A stretch of 38,817 bases of DNA from CAYVUM01 sp964619055 (GCA_964619055.1 CAZUDB010000032.1:1-38817); one strand, 5' to 3'; positions 24,474 through 33,266 are shown, numbered from the stretch's first letter. Notes: generated by a model from the sequence alone, not told the origin. Numbers and translations are program-made.

Positions 24474-25796
24474 CTACAGAATGAACTTCGTGAGATCTGC
24501 GTTTTTGGCCAATTCACCGACGCGAGTTTGAACGTCCGTGTCGTCGATCGTGATCTCTTCGCCGGCGCGCTCGGAGGCGGTGAAGCTGATCTCCTCCACA
24601 AGCTTCTCCATGACGGTCTGTAGCCGCCGCGCACCGATATTTTCGACGCCTTGATTGATCTCGGCGGACAGGTCCGCGATCGCATCAATCGCCGAGTCGG
24701 TGAAGTCGATGGTGAGGCCTTCGGTGGCCATCAGGGCGCGGTACTGCTTTAGCAGGCTCGCTTCCGGCTCCGTCAGGATGCGCACGAAATCGTCGCGGGT
24801 CAGCGCCGACAGCTCGACCCGGATCGGCAACCGGCCCTGCAGTTCCGGCAGCATGTCCGACGGCTTGGCCACGTGGAAGGCGCCGGAGGCGATGAACAGA
24901 ATGTGGTCCGTGCGGACGTTGCCGCGTTTGGTGGCGACGATCGTGCCTTCGATCAGGGGCAGCAGGTCTCGCTGCACCCCTTCACGGCTCACGTCCGCAC
25001 CGCCGCGCATTCCCGCTTCGGAGCGCGCCGTGATTTTGTCGATCTCGTCCAGGAAGACGATGCCGTCGTTTTCCACCGCTTCGATGGCGTCCTTGATGAC
25101 CCGATCCTCCTCCAGGAGCTTATCGGCCTCCTCGGCCACCAGAACGTCGTGGGAGTCGGCGACGTTCATCTTCTTCGTGCGTGTCGAACCGCCGCCAAAG
25201 GCCTTGCCCAGCATGTCGCCCAGATTGAGCATGCCCATCTGCGCACCGGGCATCCCGGGAATGTCGATGGTTGGCAAGCTGACGTTGCCGGAGTCGTGGA
25301 CCTGGATTTCGATCTCTTTGTCATCCAACTCGCCGGCACGGAGCTTGCGCCGAAACTTCTCACGCGTTTCCGCCGTGGCGTGTTCGCCGACAAGGGCGCT
25401 GATAACCCGGTCTTCAGCGGCCAGCTCGGCGCGCGCAATCACCTGCCTGCGCATCCGCTCCCGGCTCATGTGGATGGAGACCTCCAACAGGTCGCGGATG
25501 ATCTGCTCGACGTCGCGGCCGACGTAGCCCACCTCCGTGAACTTGGTGGCCTCCACCTTTAAAAACGGGGCCTCGGCCAGGTGGGCGAGGCGGCGGGCGA
25601 TCTCGGTTTTGCCGACGCCCGTGGGGCCGATCATCAGAATGTTCTTGGGCAGAACTTCCTGCTTCATGTCGTCGTCCAGTTGCTGCCGGCGCCAGCGGTT
25701 GCGCAGCGCAATGGCGACGGCGCGCTTAGCGTCGCTCTGGCCGACGATATGGCGATCCAGTTCCGAGACAATCTCGCGGGGTGTGAAGCTGGTCAT
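24474..25796 (-). CDS. hslU: HslU, ATPase subunit of the HslUV protease
   Basis: 440 aa, normal length. It starts with TPREIVSELDRHIVGQSDAKRAVAIALRNRWRR, has Walker A GPTGVGKTE (57-65), the pore motif GYVGRD, Walker B IVFLDEIDKI, the family's large I-domain, sensor regions, and the C-terminal NADLTKFIL tail that inserts into HslV. HslU unfolds substrates and feeds them to the HslV chamber. The ATG overlaps the hslV stop by two bases. Confidence 0.97.
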   Translation of the reverse strand: MTSFTPREIVSELDRHIVGQSDAKRAVAIALRNRWRRQQLDDDMKQEVLPKNILMIGPTGVGKTEIARRLAHLAEAPFLKVEATKFTEVGYVGRDVEQIIRDLLEVSIHMSRERMRRQVIARAELAAEDRVISALVGEHATAETREKFRRKLRAGELDDKEIEIQVHDSGNVSLPTIDIPGMPGAQMGMLNLGDMLGKAFGGGSTRTKKMNVADSHDVLVAEEADKLLEEDRVIKDAIEAVENDGIVFLDEIDKITARSEAGMRGGADVSREGVQRDLLPLIEGTIVATKRGNVRTDHILFIASGAFHVAKPSDMLPELQGRLPIRVELSALTRDDFVRILTEPEASLLKQYRALMATEGLTIDFTDSAIDAIADLSAEINQGVENIGARRLQTVMEKLVEEISFTASERAGEEITIDDTDVQTRVGELAKNADLTKFIL

Positions 25797-26344
25797 AGCG
25801 CCTCGACAATCACGGTTGTGTTGGTAAAGACGCAGATCCCCGCGGCAATGGCCATGGCTTTTTGCGCGATTGCATCAGCGTCGATGTCCTGCTGGTCCAT
25901 GAGGGCGCGCGCCGCCGCCAGAGCGTACATGCCGCCCGAGCCGATGCCGATCAGGCCATCCTCCGGTTCCAGGACGTCACCGGTGCCGGTCAATACCAGG
26001 GAAACGTTCCGGTCGGCGACGGCCATCATCGCTTCCAGGCGGCGCAAATAACGGTCCGTCCGCCAATCCTTGGCGAGCTCCACGCAGGCCCGCGTCAGAT
26101 TCTTCGGGTATTGCTCGAGCTTTGATTCCAAGCGTTCGAACAGCGTGAAAGCATCGGCTGTGGCGCCCGCGAAGCCCGCAAGAACGGGGCTGTCGTCCCC
26201 ACCCAAGCGCCGAACTTTGCGCGCATTGGCCTTGATGATGGTGTTGCCAAGGCTGACCTGGCCGTCGCCGGCAACGACGACGCGGTTGTTTTTTCGAACC
26301 GACAGGATCGTGGTGCCGTGCCAGGCCTCGGATGTCTTGTCCAA
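25793..26344 (-). CDS. hslV: HslV, threonine protease subunit of HslUV
   Basis: 183 aa. It reads WHGTTILSVRKNNRVVVAGDGQVSLG, so a ~10-residue propeptide precedes the catalytic Thr of the TT pair; E. coli HslV has only Met there. Other marks are FAGATADAFTLFERLE and IGSGGMYALAAARAL. The start at 26344 is TTG; no ATG or GTG is found nearby that preserves the WHGTT region. HslV forms the proteolytic double ring with HslU. Confidence 0.95.
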   Translation of the reverse strand: MDKTSEAWHGTTILSVRKNNRVVVAGDGQVSLGNTIIKANARKVRRLGGDDSPVLAGFAGATADAFTLFERLESKLEQYPKNLTRACVELAKDWRTDRYLRRLEAMMAVADRNVSLVLTGTGDVLEPEDGLIGIGSGGMYALAAARALMDQQDIDADAIAQKAMAIAAGICVFTNTTVIVEAL

Positions 26345-26629
26345 TGACGTTTACTCAATCATAGCTGGGTGAGGGCGGAACTGGAGTGGGTCCGGACGTG
26401 CAGCCGGCACACCGTCCCGCGAGCGATGTATTCCCCGCACCGAACGCGGTCAAGGCCGCTGGCGACCTCGGCAGGGCGGACAACCGCTAGCGCAGGGATA
26501 TCGATGGCGACGCACCTGCGCCTGAGCCGTTGGCGGATTGCCCGGCGACCTGCTACACGTTTCGGGATCTGTGACACCAAGATGACGCTCGATCGAGGGC
26601 GCACGGCGAGAAAGGACCGTTGGCGCAGC
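26345..26629. other. Divergent region between hslV and hisB
   Basis: About 285 bases. The hisB frame stays open back to 26369, but the extra 87 residues are Arg/Thr-rich and unlike HisB, so it is taken as non-coding. Promoters for hslVU and the his operon must lie here. I could not identify a reliable -35/-10 pair or a his leader peptide. Confidence 0.35.
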
Positions 26630-27250
26630 ATGCGGACGGCGACGGTAGAGCGTAAAACGGCGGAAACGCGCGTGGCGGCCACGGTCACGCTCGACGGTCT
26701 CGGCAACACGGAAATCTCGACCGGGATCGGCTTCCTAGATCACATGCTGGATCAACTGGGCCGCCACAGCCTGATGGATCTCTCCGTTGCGGCCGAGGGC
26801 GATTTGCACGTGGACAGCCACCACACCGTCGAGGACAGCGCCATCGTGCTGGGCCAGGCCGTGTCCCAGGCCCTGGGCGATCGGCGCGGGATTGTTCGCT
26901 TCGGCGAAGCCTTGTCAGCCATGGACGAGACCCTGAGCCGGATCGTCATCGACATCTCCGGCCGTCCGTACTTGGTGTGGAAGGTTCGGTTCAGCCAACC
27001 GCGCTTGGGCGCCTTGGACACCGAGCTGATCGGTCATTGGTTTCAGACATTTGCCCACAACGCCGCGATCACGTTGCACGTTGAGACCCTCTATGGCGAC
27101 AACAACCATCACATCTGCGAGTCATGTTTCAAGGGACTCGCGCGCGCCCTCCGGACCGCCGCAGCGCTCGATCCGGCCAGGCACGACCGTATCCCCTCCA
27201 CCAAGGGCGTCATTGCCGGCGCCGGTCCGGCCGCATCGGGGAGGAGATAA
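26630..27250 (+). CDS. hisB: Imidazoleglycerol-phosphate dehydratase HisB
   Basis: 206 aa from the ATG at 26630. Metal-binding signatures are clear: IGFLDHMLDQL, DSHHTVEDSAIVLG, SGRPYLVWKV, and DNNHHICESCFKGLARAL near the end. It is the monofunctional form, without the phosphatase domain of E. coli HisB. It dehydrates imidazoleglycerol phosphate to imidazoleacetol phosphate in histidine synthesis and is the first gene of the operon. Confidence 0.97.
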   Translation: MRTATVERKTAETRVAATVTLDGLGNTEISTGIGFLDHMLDQLGRHSLMDLSVAAEGDLHVDSHHTVEDSAIVLGQAVSQALGDRRGIVRFGEALSAMDETLSRIVIDISGRPYLVWKVRFSQPRLGALDTELIGHWFQTFAHNAAITLHVETLYGDNNHHICESCFKGLARALRTAAALDPARHDRIPSTKGVIAGAGPAASGRR

Positions 27251-27252
27251 CT

Positions 27253-27645
27253 GTGCGTACCTATACGGCGCACGTCCAGCGGAACCCAATCGACCCGGTC
27301 CGGGACATCGCGCTGGTTCGCGAAGGGTTCAACTTCTGGGCATTCCTGTTCGCGTGGCTCTGGGCGTTTGGTAACGGGTTTTGGCTGGTTGGCGTCCTGC
27401 TGTTGGCGGCACAGGTCTTGGCGGGCTGGCTGATCGACTTGATTGTGCCGTCGACCGGTCCCGTCATTCTGGCTGACCTTGGCTATCATGTGATCGTGGG
27501 CATCGTGGCTAATGATCTGCGCCGCTGGACGCTGGCCCGGCGTGGCTTCGTTATGGAGGCAATCGTCGCCGAGCGCGATCAGGACAGCGCAGAGCGACGT
27601 TTTCTGGATCACGATGATGATCTTGCCCTGGTGATGCGCTCGTGA
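27253..27645 (+). CDS. DUF2628 membrane protein in the his operon
   Basis: 130 aa from a GTG two bases after the hisB stop. It begins TYTAHVQRNP, then FNFWAFLFAWLWAFGNGFW with one or two more hydrophobic stretches up to ~residue 75, and a charged cytoplasmic-looking end. This is the DUF2628 pattern, and its place between hisB and hisH is a recurring alphaproteobacterial arrangement. The function is unknown; its coupling to hisH (GTGA overlap) suggests co-expression rather than a histidine enzyme. Confidence 0.85.
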   Translation: MRTYTAHVQRNPIDPVRDIALVREGFNFWAFLFAWLWAFGNGFWLVGVLLLAAQVLAGWLIDLIVPSTGPVILADLGYHVIVGIVANDLRRWTLARRGFVMEAIVAERDQDSAERRFLDHDDDLALVMRS

Positions 27646-28289
27646 GCACGCGTGTAGCCATCGTCGATTACGGCTCGGGAAACTTGCGGTCGGCGGCCAA
27701 AGCGTTTGAACGTGCGTCCATCGATGCCGGCCTGTCGGCAACCGTCCAGGTGACTTATGAGCCCGAGGTTGTCCTCGACGCCGATCACATCGTTCTGCCC
27801 GGCGTTGGGGCGTTCGGCGATTGCCGGCGCGGTCTCGACGCGCTGGACGGCATGGTCGACGCGCTGCAGGAGGCGGTGATCGGGCGGGGGCGGCCGTTCC
27901 TCGGCATTTGCGTCGGGATGCAGTTGATGGCAACTGTGGGGCGCGAACATGGCGACACCGCCGGGCTCGGCTGGATCCCGGGCGAGGTTGCGCTCTTGAC
28001 GCCGGCGGAGGAGCACCTGAAGATCCCGCACATGGGTTGGAACGAACTGGCCCTGGACCGGCACCACCCCTTGTTTAATGGCCTTGAGGCCGGTGCCCAC
28101 GCCTACTTTGTCCACAGTTATGCTTTGCGACCCGAAGAAGACAAAGACACACTGGCCTCGGTGGACTATGGTGGCAAAATTGCGGTTGTCGTGGGGCACG
28201 GCACCGTCCTTGGGACCCAATTCCATCCGGAAAAGAGCCAAAGTGCAGGCCTTAGGATGATTGCAAACTTCCTCGCGTGGCAGCCATGA
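27642..28289 (+). CDS. hisH: Imidazole glycerol phosphate synthase glutaminase subunit HisH
   Basis: 215 aa from a GTG overlapping the DUF2628 stop. Class-I glutamine amidotransferase triad: Cys in FLGICVGMQLM, and His/Glu in FHPEKSQ. The oxyanion region VLPGVGAFGDC and FVHSYAL are also typical. It supplies ammonia to HisF. The ATGA overlap with hisA couples translation. Confidence 0.97.
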   Translation: MSTRVAIVDYGSGNLRSAAKAFERASIDAGLSATVQVTYEPEVVLDADHIVLPGVGAFGDCRRGLDALDGMVDALQEAVIGRGRPFLGICVGMQLMATVGREHGDTAGLGWIPGEVALLTPAEEHLKIPHMGWNELALDRHHPLFNGLEAGAHAYFVHSYALRPEEDKDTLASVDYGGKIAVVVGHGTVLGTQFHPEKSQSAGLRMIANFLAWQP

Positions 28290-29020
28290 TTTTCTACCCG
28301 GCAATCGATTTGAAGGACGGGCGATGCGTCCGGCTGGTCCGTGGCGATATGGAAACGGCCACCGTATTCAACGATGACCCGGGTGAGCAGGCGCGGACCT
28401 TTGCCGCAGCCGGCTGCCAGTGGATCCATGTTGTGGACTTGGATGGCGCCTTTGCCGGCCGGCCGGTCAATACCGAAGCGGTCGAGGCGATTCTGGCAAT
28501 CCCGGACATGAATGTGCAGCTGGGCGGGGGTATCCGCTCCATGGACATGGTGGACGCCTGGATCGCCCGTGGCGTCCATCGGGTGATTTTGGGCACCGCC
28601 GCCGTTAACGATCCCAAGTTCGTTAAGGAGGCCTGCCGGGCCCACCCCGGGCGCGTTGCCATCGGTATCGACGCCAAGGACGGCTGGGTGGCGGTCGAGG
28701 GTTGGGCCGATTCGACGGAAGTGACGGCGTTGCAATTGGCGCTCCGATTCCAGGAGGATCGACCGGCGGCGATCATCTACACCGACATCAGCCGCGACGG
28801 GACGCTTGAAGGCCCGAACCTGGAGGCGACCCTGACGCTCGCCCGCGCGGTTTCGACCCCCGTTATTCTCTCGGGCGGGATCGCCGCCATGGCCGACGTA
28901 TCGGCGGCCAAGCGTGAGGGGGCAGGGGTGCTCAATGGCGTCATCTGCGGGCGCGCCATCTACGAAGGGCGGGTCGATCCCACCGCGGCCGTCGCGCTGC
29001 TCGCCGCCGAAATCGACTGA
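28286..29020 (+). CDS. hisA: Phosphoribosylformimino-AICAR isomerase HisA
   Basis: 244 aa; ATG at 28286 overlapping the hisH TGA. TIM-barrel signatures: FYPAIDLKDGRCVRLVRGD (catalytic Asp 8), WIHVVDLDGAFAG, QLGGGIRS, and the second-half YTDISRDGTLEGPN (catalytic Asp) and ILSGGIA. It catalyses the Amadori rearrangement of ProFAR to PRFAR, which is used by HisFH. Confidence 0.97.
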   Translation: MIFYPAIDLKDGRCVRLVRGDMETATVFNDDPGEQARTFAAAGCQWIHVVDLDGAFAGRPVNTEAVEAILAIPDMNVQLGGGIRSMDMVDAWIARGVHRVILGTAAVNDPKFVKEACRAHPGRVAIGIDAKDGWVAVEGWADSTEVTALQLALRFQEDRPAAIIYTDISRDGTLEGPNLEATLTLARAVSTPVILSGGIAAMADVSAAKREGAGVLNGVICGRAIYEGRVDPTAAVALLAAEID

Positions 29021-29024
29021 CATC

Positions 29025-29807
29025 ATGCTTAAGGCCCGGATTATTCCTTGCCTGGACGTCGATCGCGGGCGGGTCGTCAAGGGTGTCAACTTTGTCAATC
29101 TGGTCGACGCCGGCGATCCGGTGGAGCAGGCCCGCGTCTATGACGAAGCCGGCGCAGATGAGTTGTGTTTTCTCGACATCACGGCCAGCCACGAAGGTCG
29201 CGACACGATCTTCGATGTGGTCGCGCGCACGGCGGAGCAGTGCTTTATGCCGCTGACCGTCGGCGGCGGGGTTCGGACCCTTGAGCACATCCGCAAGCTG
29301 CTGTTGGCCGGTGCCGACAAGGTTTCGATCAATACCGCGGCCGTTCACCGGCCGGAGTTCGTGGGCGAGGCGGCGGAGAAGTTCGGCAGTCAGTGCATCG
29401 TCGTTTCCGTGGATGCCAAGTCGGTCGGACCGGACCGCTACGAGGTGTTCACCCACGGTGGCCGTAATCCCACGGGGATCGATGCAGTGGCATGGTCCAG
29501 ACGAATGGTGGAGCTTGGCGCGGGGGAGTTGCTCGTCACCTCCATGGACCGCGATGGCACCAAGGTCGGCTTCAACCTGCCCTTGACCCGGGCCATTGCC
29601 GATGCGGTCTCCGTTCCCGTGATCGCATCCGGTGGCGTCGGCACGCTGGATCACCTGGTTGACGGGATCCGCGATGGTCACGCATCCGCCGTGCTGGCGG
29701 CCTCCATCTTCCACTTCGGCACGTTTACGATCGGCGATGCCAAGCGCCATATGGCCTCGGCGGGGATTCCGGTGCGGTTGGCTCGGGCATCGGAGGCGGC
29801 GGTTTGA
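29025..29807 (+). CDS. hisF: Imidazole glycerol phosphate synthase cyclase subunit HisF
   Basis: 260 aa. Catalytic Asp in RIIPCLDVDRGRVVKGVNF (D11) and in TSMDRDGTKVGF; phosphate sites VGGGVRT and ASGGVGTLDH. It forms the ammonia-using synthase with HisH, yielding IGP and AICAR. Four bases follow the hisA stop, and its own TGA overlaps the TTG start of hisE. Confidence 0.97.
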   Translation: MLKARIIPCLDVDRGRVVKGVNFVNLVDAGDPVEQARVYDEAGADELCFLDITASHEGRDTIFDVVARTAEQCFMPLTVGGGVRTLEHIRKLLLAGADKVSINTAAVHRPEFVGEAAEKFGSQCIVVSVDAKSVGPDRYEVFTHGGRNPTGIDAVAWSRRMVELGAGELLVTSMDRDGTKVGFNLPLTRAIADAVSVPVIASGGVGTLDHLVDGIRDGHASAVLAASIFHFGTFTIGDAKRHMASAGIPVRLARASEAAV

Positions 29808-30148
29808 GCGGTGACGGGCACGTTCTGGATCGGCTGTTCGCGGTGATCGAGGCGCGGCGCGGCGCGGAGGCCAGCACCTCCTATACGGCCAAGTTGTTCG
29901 CTAAAGGTCGCGGCCATATCGCGAAGAAGCTGGGCGAAGAGACGGCCGAGACGATCATCGCCGCCGTGTCCGAGCCGCGCGATCGGATTGCGGCCGAGAG
30001 CGCCGATCTGCTGTATCACCTGCTCGTGCTATGGGCGGCGGCGGGTGTCACGCCGGAGTCGGTGTGGGCGGAGTTGGCCAAGCGTGAAGGCACGTCCGGC
30101 CTCACCGAGAAGGCGGCGCGCCGCAAAGGGGAGGCTGAACCGGGATGA
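29804..30148 (+). CDS. hisE: Phosphoribosyl-ATP pyrophosphatase HisE
   Basis: 114 aa starting with TTG at 29804, in a TTGA overlap with hisF. The all-alpha NTP pyrophosphohydrolase pattern is evident: SYTAKLFAKGRGHIAKKLGEETAETIIAAV with the E-E-x-x-E helix, then ESADLLYHLLVLWAAAG with the second metal site. It removes pyrophosphate in the second step of histidine synthesis. It is a stand-alone HisE, not fused to HisI; no hisI is in the window. Confidence 0.94.
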   Translation: MSGDGHVLDRLFAVIEARRGAEASTSYTAKLFAKGRGHIAKKLGEETAETIIAAVSEPRDRIAAESADLLYHLLVLWAAAGVTPESVWAELAKREGTSGLTEKAARRKGEAEPG

Positions 30149-30540
30149 ATGACGAAGGGACGACATCAGCGATGGCCTATGATGACCAGAACGTGTTCGC
30201 CAAGATCCTGCGCGGTGAGATCCCGAACAAGACAGTGTACGAGGACGATTTCGCGCTCGCCTTTCATGACATTCAACCGCAAGCACCTGTTCATGTCCTA
30301 GTGATCCCGAAGGGCCCTTACGTCAATCTGGATGATTTCTCCCGCGATGCACCGGTGAGCCTTCAGGCCGGGTTCTGGCGCGCCGTTGGAGAAACCGCGC
30401 GCCAACTCGGGTTGGTCGATGGCGGCTATCGCATCCTGGCCAACAACGGCGCCGACGCCCATCAGGAGGTTCCTCACCTGCACGTCCACATCTTCGCAGG
30501 CCGCGAGCTCGGCGGCATGCTGAAGCGATTTGACGATTGA
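30145..30540 (+). CDS. HIT-family nucleotide hydrolase (HinT-like)
   Basis: 131 aa. The core NVFAKILRGEIPNKTVYEDD is the HinT opening, DIQPQAPVHVLVIPK follows, and the histidine triad is HLHVHIFAG near residues 112-120. HinT proteins hydrolyse purine phosphoramidates such as aminoacyl-AMP adducts. The ATG at 30145 overlaps the hisE stop; an internal ATG at 30172 is a possible alternative start. Its place right after hisE is common in alphaproteobacteria. Confidence 0.92.
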   Translation: MNDEGTTSAMAYDDQNVFAKILRGEIPNKTVYEDDFALAFHDIQPQAPVHVLVIPKGPYVNLDDFSRDAPVSLQAGFWRAVGETARQLGLVDGGYRILANNGADAHQEVPHLHVHIFAGRELGGMLKRFDD

Positions 30541-31019
30541 TGGCTTCCGACCGCGCGGCGCTTCATACGGGCGGCTGCCAGTGCGGCGCCATTCGCTATG
30601 CGTTGTACGCGACGCCCGAGGGAGTGCATCTGTGCCACTGTCGGATGTGTCAGCGGGCCGTCGGCAACGCCTTCGCGGCGTGGGCGCCGGTGCGTATGGC
30701 CGACCTGGCCTGGGTTCGGGGGGAGCCGGCGATCTACCAGTCGTCAAACATCGTCGCCCGCGGGTTTTGCCGCGACTGCGGCACACCGCTCACCTTCGGC
30801 TATATTGGTAGTGATTGGATCGACGTTTCCATCGGCAGCCTGGACGACCCGGCCGCCGTGCCGCCCGATCGGCATTTAAGCGTGGAGAGCATGGTGCCGT
30901 GGCTCCAGTTCGCCGATGATTGGCCACGGACACGCACCGAAGACACCATGGATGCAGCCCACCAGGCCGCCATGGTCAGCTACCAAGCAACGACCGGGAC
31001 GCCTGACGATTCCGCTTAG
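30540..31019 (+). CDS. GFA (CENP-V/GFA) family zinc-binding protein
   Basis: 159 aa. Cysteine pairs of the GFA fold are all visible: GGCQCGAIRY, CHCRMCQRAVG and FCRDCGTPLTF, giving two zinc sites. Family members include glutathione-dependent formaldehyde-activating proteins, but most are uncharacterised. The TGATG overlap couples it to the HIT gene, so it probably belongs to the his transcript. Its stop overlaps the stop of the convergent gene within a TTAG. Confidence 0.9.
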   Translation: MASDRAALHTGGCQCGAIRYALYATPEGVHLCHCRMCQRAVGNAFAAWAPVRMADLAWVRGEPAIYQSSNIVARGFCRDCGTPLTFGYIGSDWIDVSIGSLDDPAAVPPDRHLSVESMVPWLQFADDWPRTRTEDTMDAAHQAAMVSYQATTGTPDDSA

Positions 31020-31453
31020 CGCAGATTGGTGCAGGCGCCGAAGACACCGAAACTCGCGTCCAGATCCGCGATCGTAATGACGATCCGGCCCGTGGCCGTG
31101 TCCAGCGTAGCACTCCACCCCCGCATGGACTGGACACCTTGCAGGATGATCCGGTCGTCCAACACCGTCTTGGCCTGTATCGGAGTGTCGACCACCCGAC
31201 CGTCCGGGTGTTCAGCGCGAATGGCGCCCTCGGCCACATTGACATGGAAAAATACCGGCGCGTTCACGTCCTCGGCCTGGCCTTCCAGGCATTCCGCCGT
31301 CGGGCCGCATTCCACCGTGCGCAAGGTCGCGCACATCAGGTCCGCGTTACCATCCACCGGGGCGGACTGGGCGATCACCGGAACGGCGAGGGCGGCGACA
31401 AGGGCACCCAGCGCGCCATTCCGTGTCCAAAACCCGGTACCTGTCACGGACAT
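31016..31453 (-). CDS. Predicted exported hypothetical protein
   Basis: 145 aa from the ATG at 31453; the open frame upstream overlaps the neighbouring gene and is antisense-like. Residues ~12-30 (GALGALVAALAVPVIAQSA) look like a signal peptide. The mature part has a Cys cluster (CATLRTVECGPTAEC), then a beta-rich end with a last Cys (FGACTNLR). I do not recognise the family. It lies immediately after the glycine-rich protein gene and is likely co-transcribed. Confidence 0.65.
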   Translation of the reverse strand: MSVTGTGFWTRNGALGALVAALAVPVIAQSAPVDGNADLMCATLRTVECGPTAECLEGQAEDVNAPVFFHVNVAEGAIRAEHPDGRVVDTPIQAKTVLDDRIILQGVQSMRGWSATLDTATGRIVITIADLDASFGVFGACTNLR

Positions 31454-31454
31454 C

Positions 31455-31952
31455 CTAGCGAACCACATAGCCGCGGCCCTCCATGCATGCGGCAAACGAG
31501 CGGTTGAAGGACGCCTGGCCCTGGGACACCGCGATTTGCTGCTGTTGATAGGCTTGTTGTTGGCGCGCCTGCTCCTCGCGGACCTGATCACGCCGGCGCA
31601 GCAGGCCAATGAATGCACCCGTGGCCGCACCGATTGCCGCCCCCTGGCCGGCATCCCCCGCAATGGCGCCCCCGATCGCACCGCCGGCAGCACCTCGGGC
31701 CGCACCCTGTACCGGATTGGCCGTGGGTGACCTTTGAGCAGCGACTTGGCCTGTTGTGACGCGCGGATTGGCCGGATCGAAACCGCTATTTTGCACAGCC
31801 CAGGTCCGACAGGCACCCTCATCCTGGTTTTGCTGCTCCTGGGATTGGCCTTGGGCGGGATAGATCACCGGCTGCGCGGACGTCTCCGCAACACCGCCGA
31901 AACCGAGAATACCGATTGCCAGAAGGGCCAAGGGACTTCGAACGTTTCGCAT
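31455..31952 (-). CDS. Exported glycine-zipper protein
   Basis: 165 aa from the ATG at 31952. A signal peptide (residues ~1-27, GILGFGGVAETSAQP) is followed by a Gln-rich linker and a conserved-looking CRTWAVQNSGFDP. A glycine zipper comes next (AARGAAGGAIGGAIAGDAGQGAAIGAATGAFIGLL), and the protein ends in a Gln-rich coil and FNRSFAACMEGRGYVVR. This is a familiar layout of alphaproteobacterial glycine-zipper envelope proteins; their role is unknown. The next gene starts just after its stop. Confidence 0.8.
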   Translation of the reverse strand: MRNVRSPLALLAIGILGFGGVAETSAQPVIYPAQGQSQEQQNQDEGACRTWAVQNSGFDPANPRVTTGQVAAQRSPTANPVQGAARGAAGGAIGGAIAGDAGQGAAIGAATGAFIGLLRRRDQVREEQARQQQAYQQQQIAVSQGQASFNRSFAACMEGRGYVVR

Positions 31953-32114
31953 GTCAGGCTCCCGGTAGGATGTGGGAAACGGCATCCAGCGTCGCTGCCA
32001 TTGGTTTCGATAATTGTTTCATCACGGCGAGCATGATCCGCAGTCGTAGTATCACTTTGTAGCGCCCGTTGCGAAACGGCTCAACGGGAGGGCCGGGTAA
32101 CGCGATGACCATTG

Positions 32115-33266
32115 CTACAGCGCCGACAGGATGGCGTCCGGATCCATGCTCCAGTCGAGCGTCGAGCCACCCGATCGTGGTTCGGGAGATCCAAACAATG
32201 CCTGATACTTGGCCCCCACTTGCTGCGCGATGGCGGCGAAGGCCACCGTGCCCTTGCGCGGATTAAACAGTTCGATAACGCGTGTGCCGGGGCCGGCTGC
32301 AATGAGGTTGGTCAACGCCGCCCCGTGCGGTGCCACCACGACGGCGCTGTTCCGAATCAGGTCCAATTGATCGGCCGGTGCCAGGGTCGACATCGTCACG
32401 ATCCGGAAACCACGCTCTTCAAGCCGGCGTGCGATCTCGGCTTCGTTGATCAGCCGTCGTCGCTCGGAATCGAACCGCGCCAAGTAAACGCGCTCCTTTG
32501 GTTGAGAACGGCGCCGTTGCTCGGGCAGCATTCGGCTGCGGATGTACTGAAAGGCACCATCATCCAAAAACCAAAAGGGATGCCCGCCATATTCAACACT
32601 ACTAGAAAGAACATGGAGGGTTTTCACAAAATAAATCTGTCGAGGCTTAAGCAAAGACGAGGCGGGCGCAACCCGAGTGCGGGCGTATAAACAATAAGGA
32701 GGGCCGACATCGACAAAATAAGAATGCTCTTCTCTAAATTTAAGATACTGTGTAAAAATAATGCTACGAGTTAGTCTATCAAAAACAAAATGACATATAT
32801 TATTTCTGGTAAATTGATCATTGCAGTATGCGCAGCTGCTAATCGTTTCTTTCTTTAAGTTTTTTAGAGAAGGGCAGGTGGGAATTGCTGCAGAAGTTCG
32901 TTTATCAACGATGTTGTCTCTAAATATAGCGTGGCGAGCGCCGTTTGTGACAAAAAATACGTCATCGAATCGAATTTTTCGTAACGTGATTGTCTTCTCC
33001 TGTCCATAAATAAGCTTGTTGATTTTTGTTCTATTAAAAGATTTGACAATGTCATTGTTGAAATAAGGATTAGGTTCCGACGGCAACACGGTCTCGATGT
33101 CCGACGCCAAATCGGCTACCTTCCATCCAACGCATTCAGGTAGCGCGTGGACCACTTCATTTTTTTTCAAGGCTACTTCGGAAAGATATAGCCGAGGCGG
33201 AAGATCAAGCTGCTCATGAAACTTCTTGGAGTCAATAAAAGTTTTGACTTTATGGTTGCCAGTCAT
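32115..33266 (-). CDS. Glycosyltransferase family 61 (DUF563) protein
   Basis: 383 aa. The C-terminal third carries the GT61 signature AVVVAPHGAALTNLIAAGPGTRVIELF, preceded by VYLARFDSERRRLINEAEIARRLEERGF. The N-terminal two thirds are weakly conserved, with several Cys, His and aromatic residues. GT61 enzymes transfer sugars such as xylose or GlcNAc in glycan synthesis; the acceptor here is unknown. The N-terminal coding half (about 32560-33266) is distinctly AT-rich while the C-terminal part is GC-rich like the chromosome, so the gene looks mosaic. Confidence 0.82.
   Translation of the reverse strand: MTGNHKVKTFIDSKKFHEQLDLPPRLYLSEVALKKNEVVHALPECVGWKVADLASDIETVLPSEPNPYFNNDIVKSFNRTKINKLIYGQEKTITLRKIRFDDVFFVTNGARHAIFRDNIVDKRTSAAIPTCPSLKNLKKETISSCAYCNDQFTRNNICHFVFDRLTRSIIFTQYLKFREEHSYFVDVGPPYCLYARTRVAPASSLLKPRQIYFVKTLHVLSSSVEYGGHPFWFLDDGAFQYIRSRMLPEQRRRSQPKERVYLARFDSERRRLINEAEIARRLEERGFRIVTMSTLAPADQLDLIRNSAVVVAPHGAALTNLIAAGPGTRVIELFNPRKGTVAFAAIAQQVGAKYQALFGSPEPRSGGSTLDWSMDPDAILSAL

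Noticed and set aside
26369..26629. 87-residue N-terminal extension of hisB
   Set aside because: Arg/Thr-rich, unlike any HisB N terminus; the ATG at 26630 gives the standard length.
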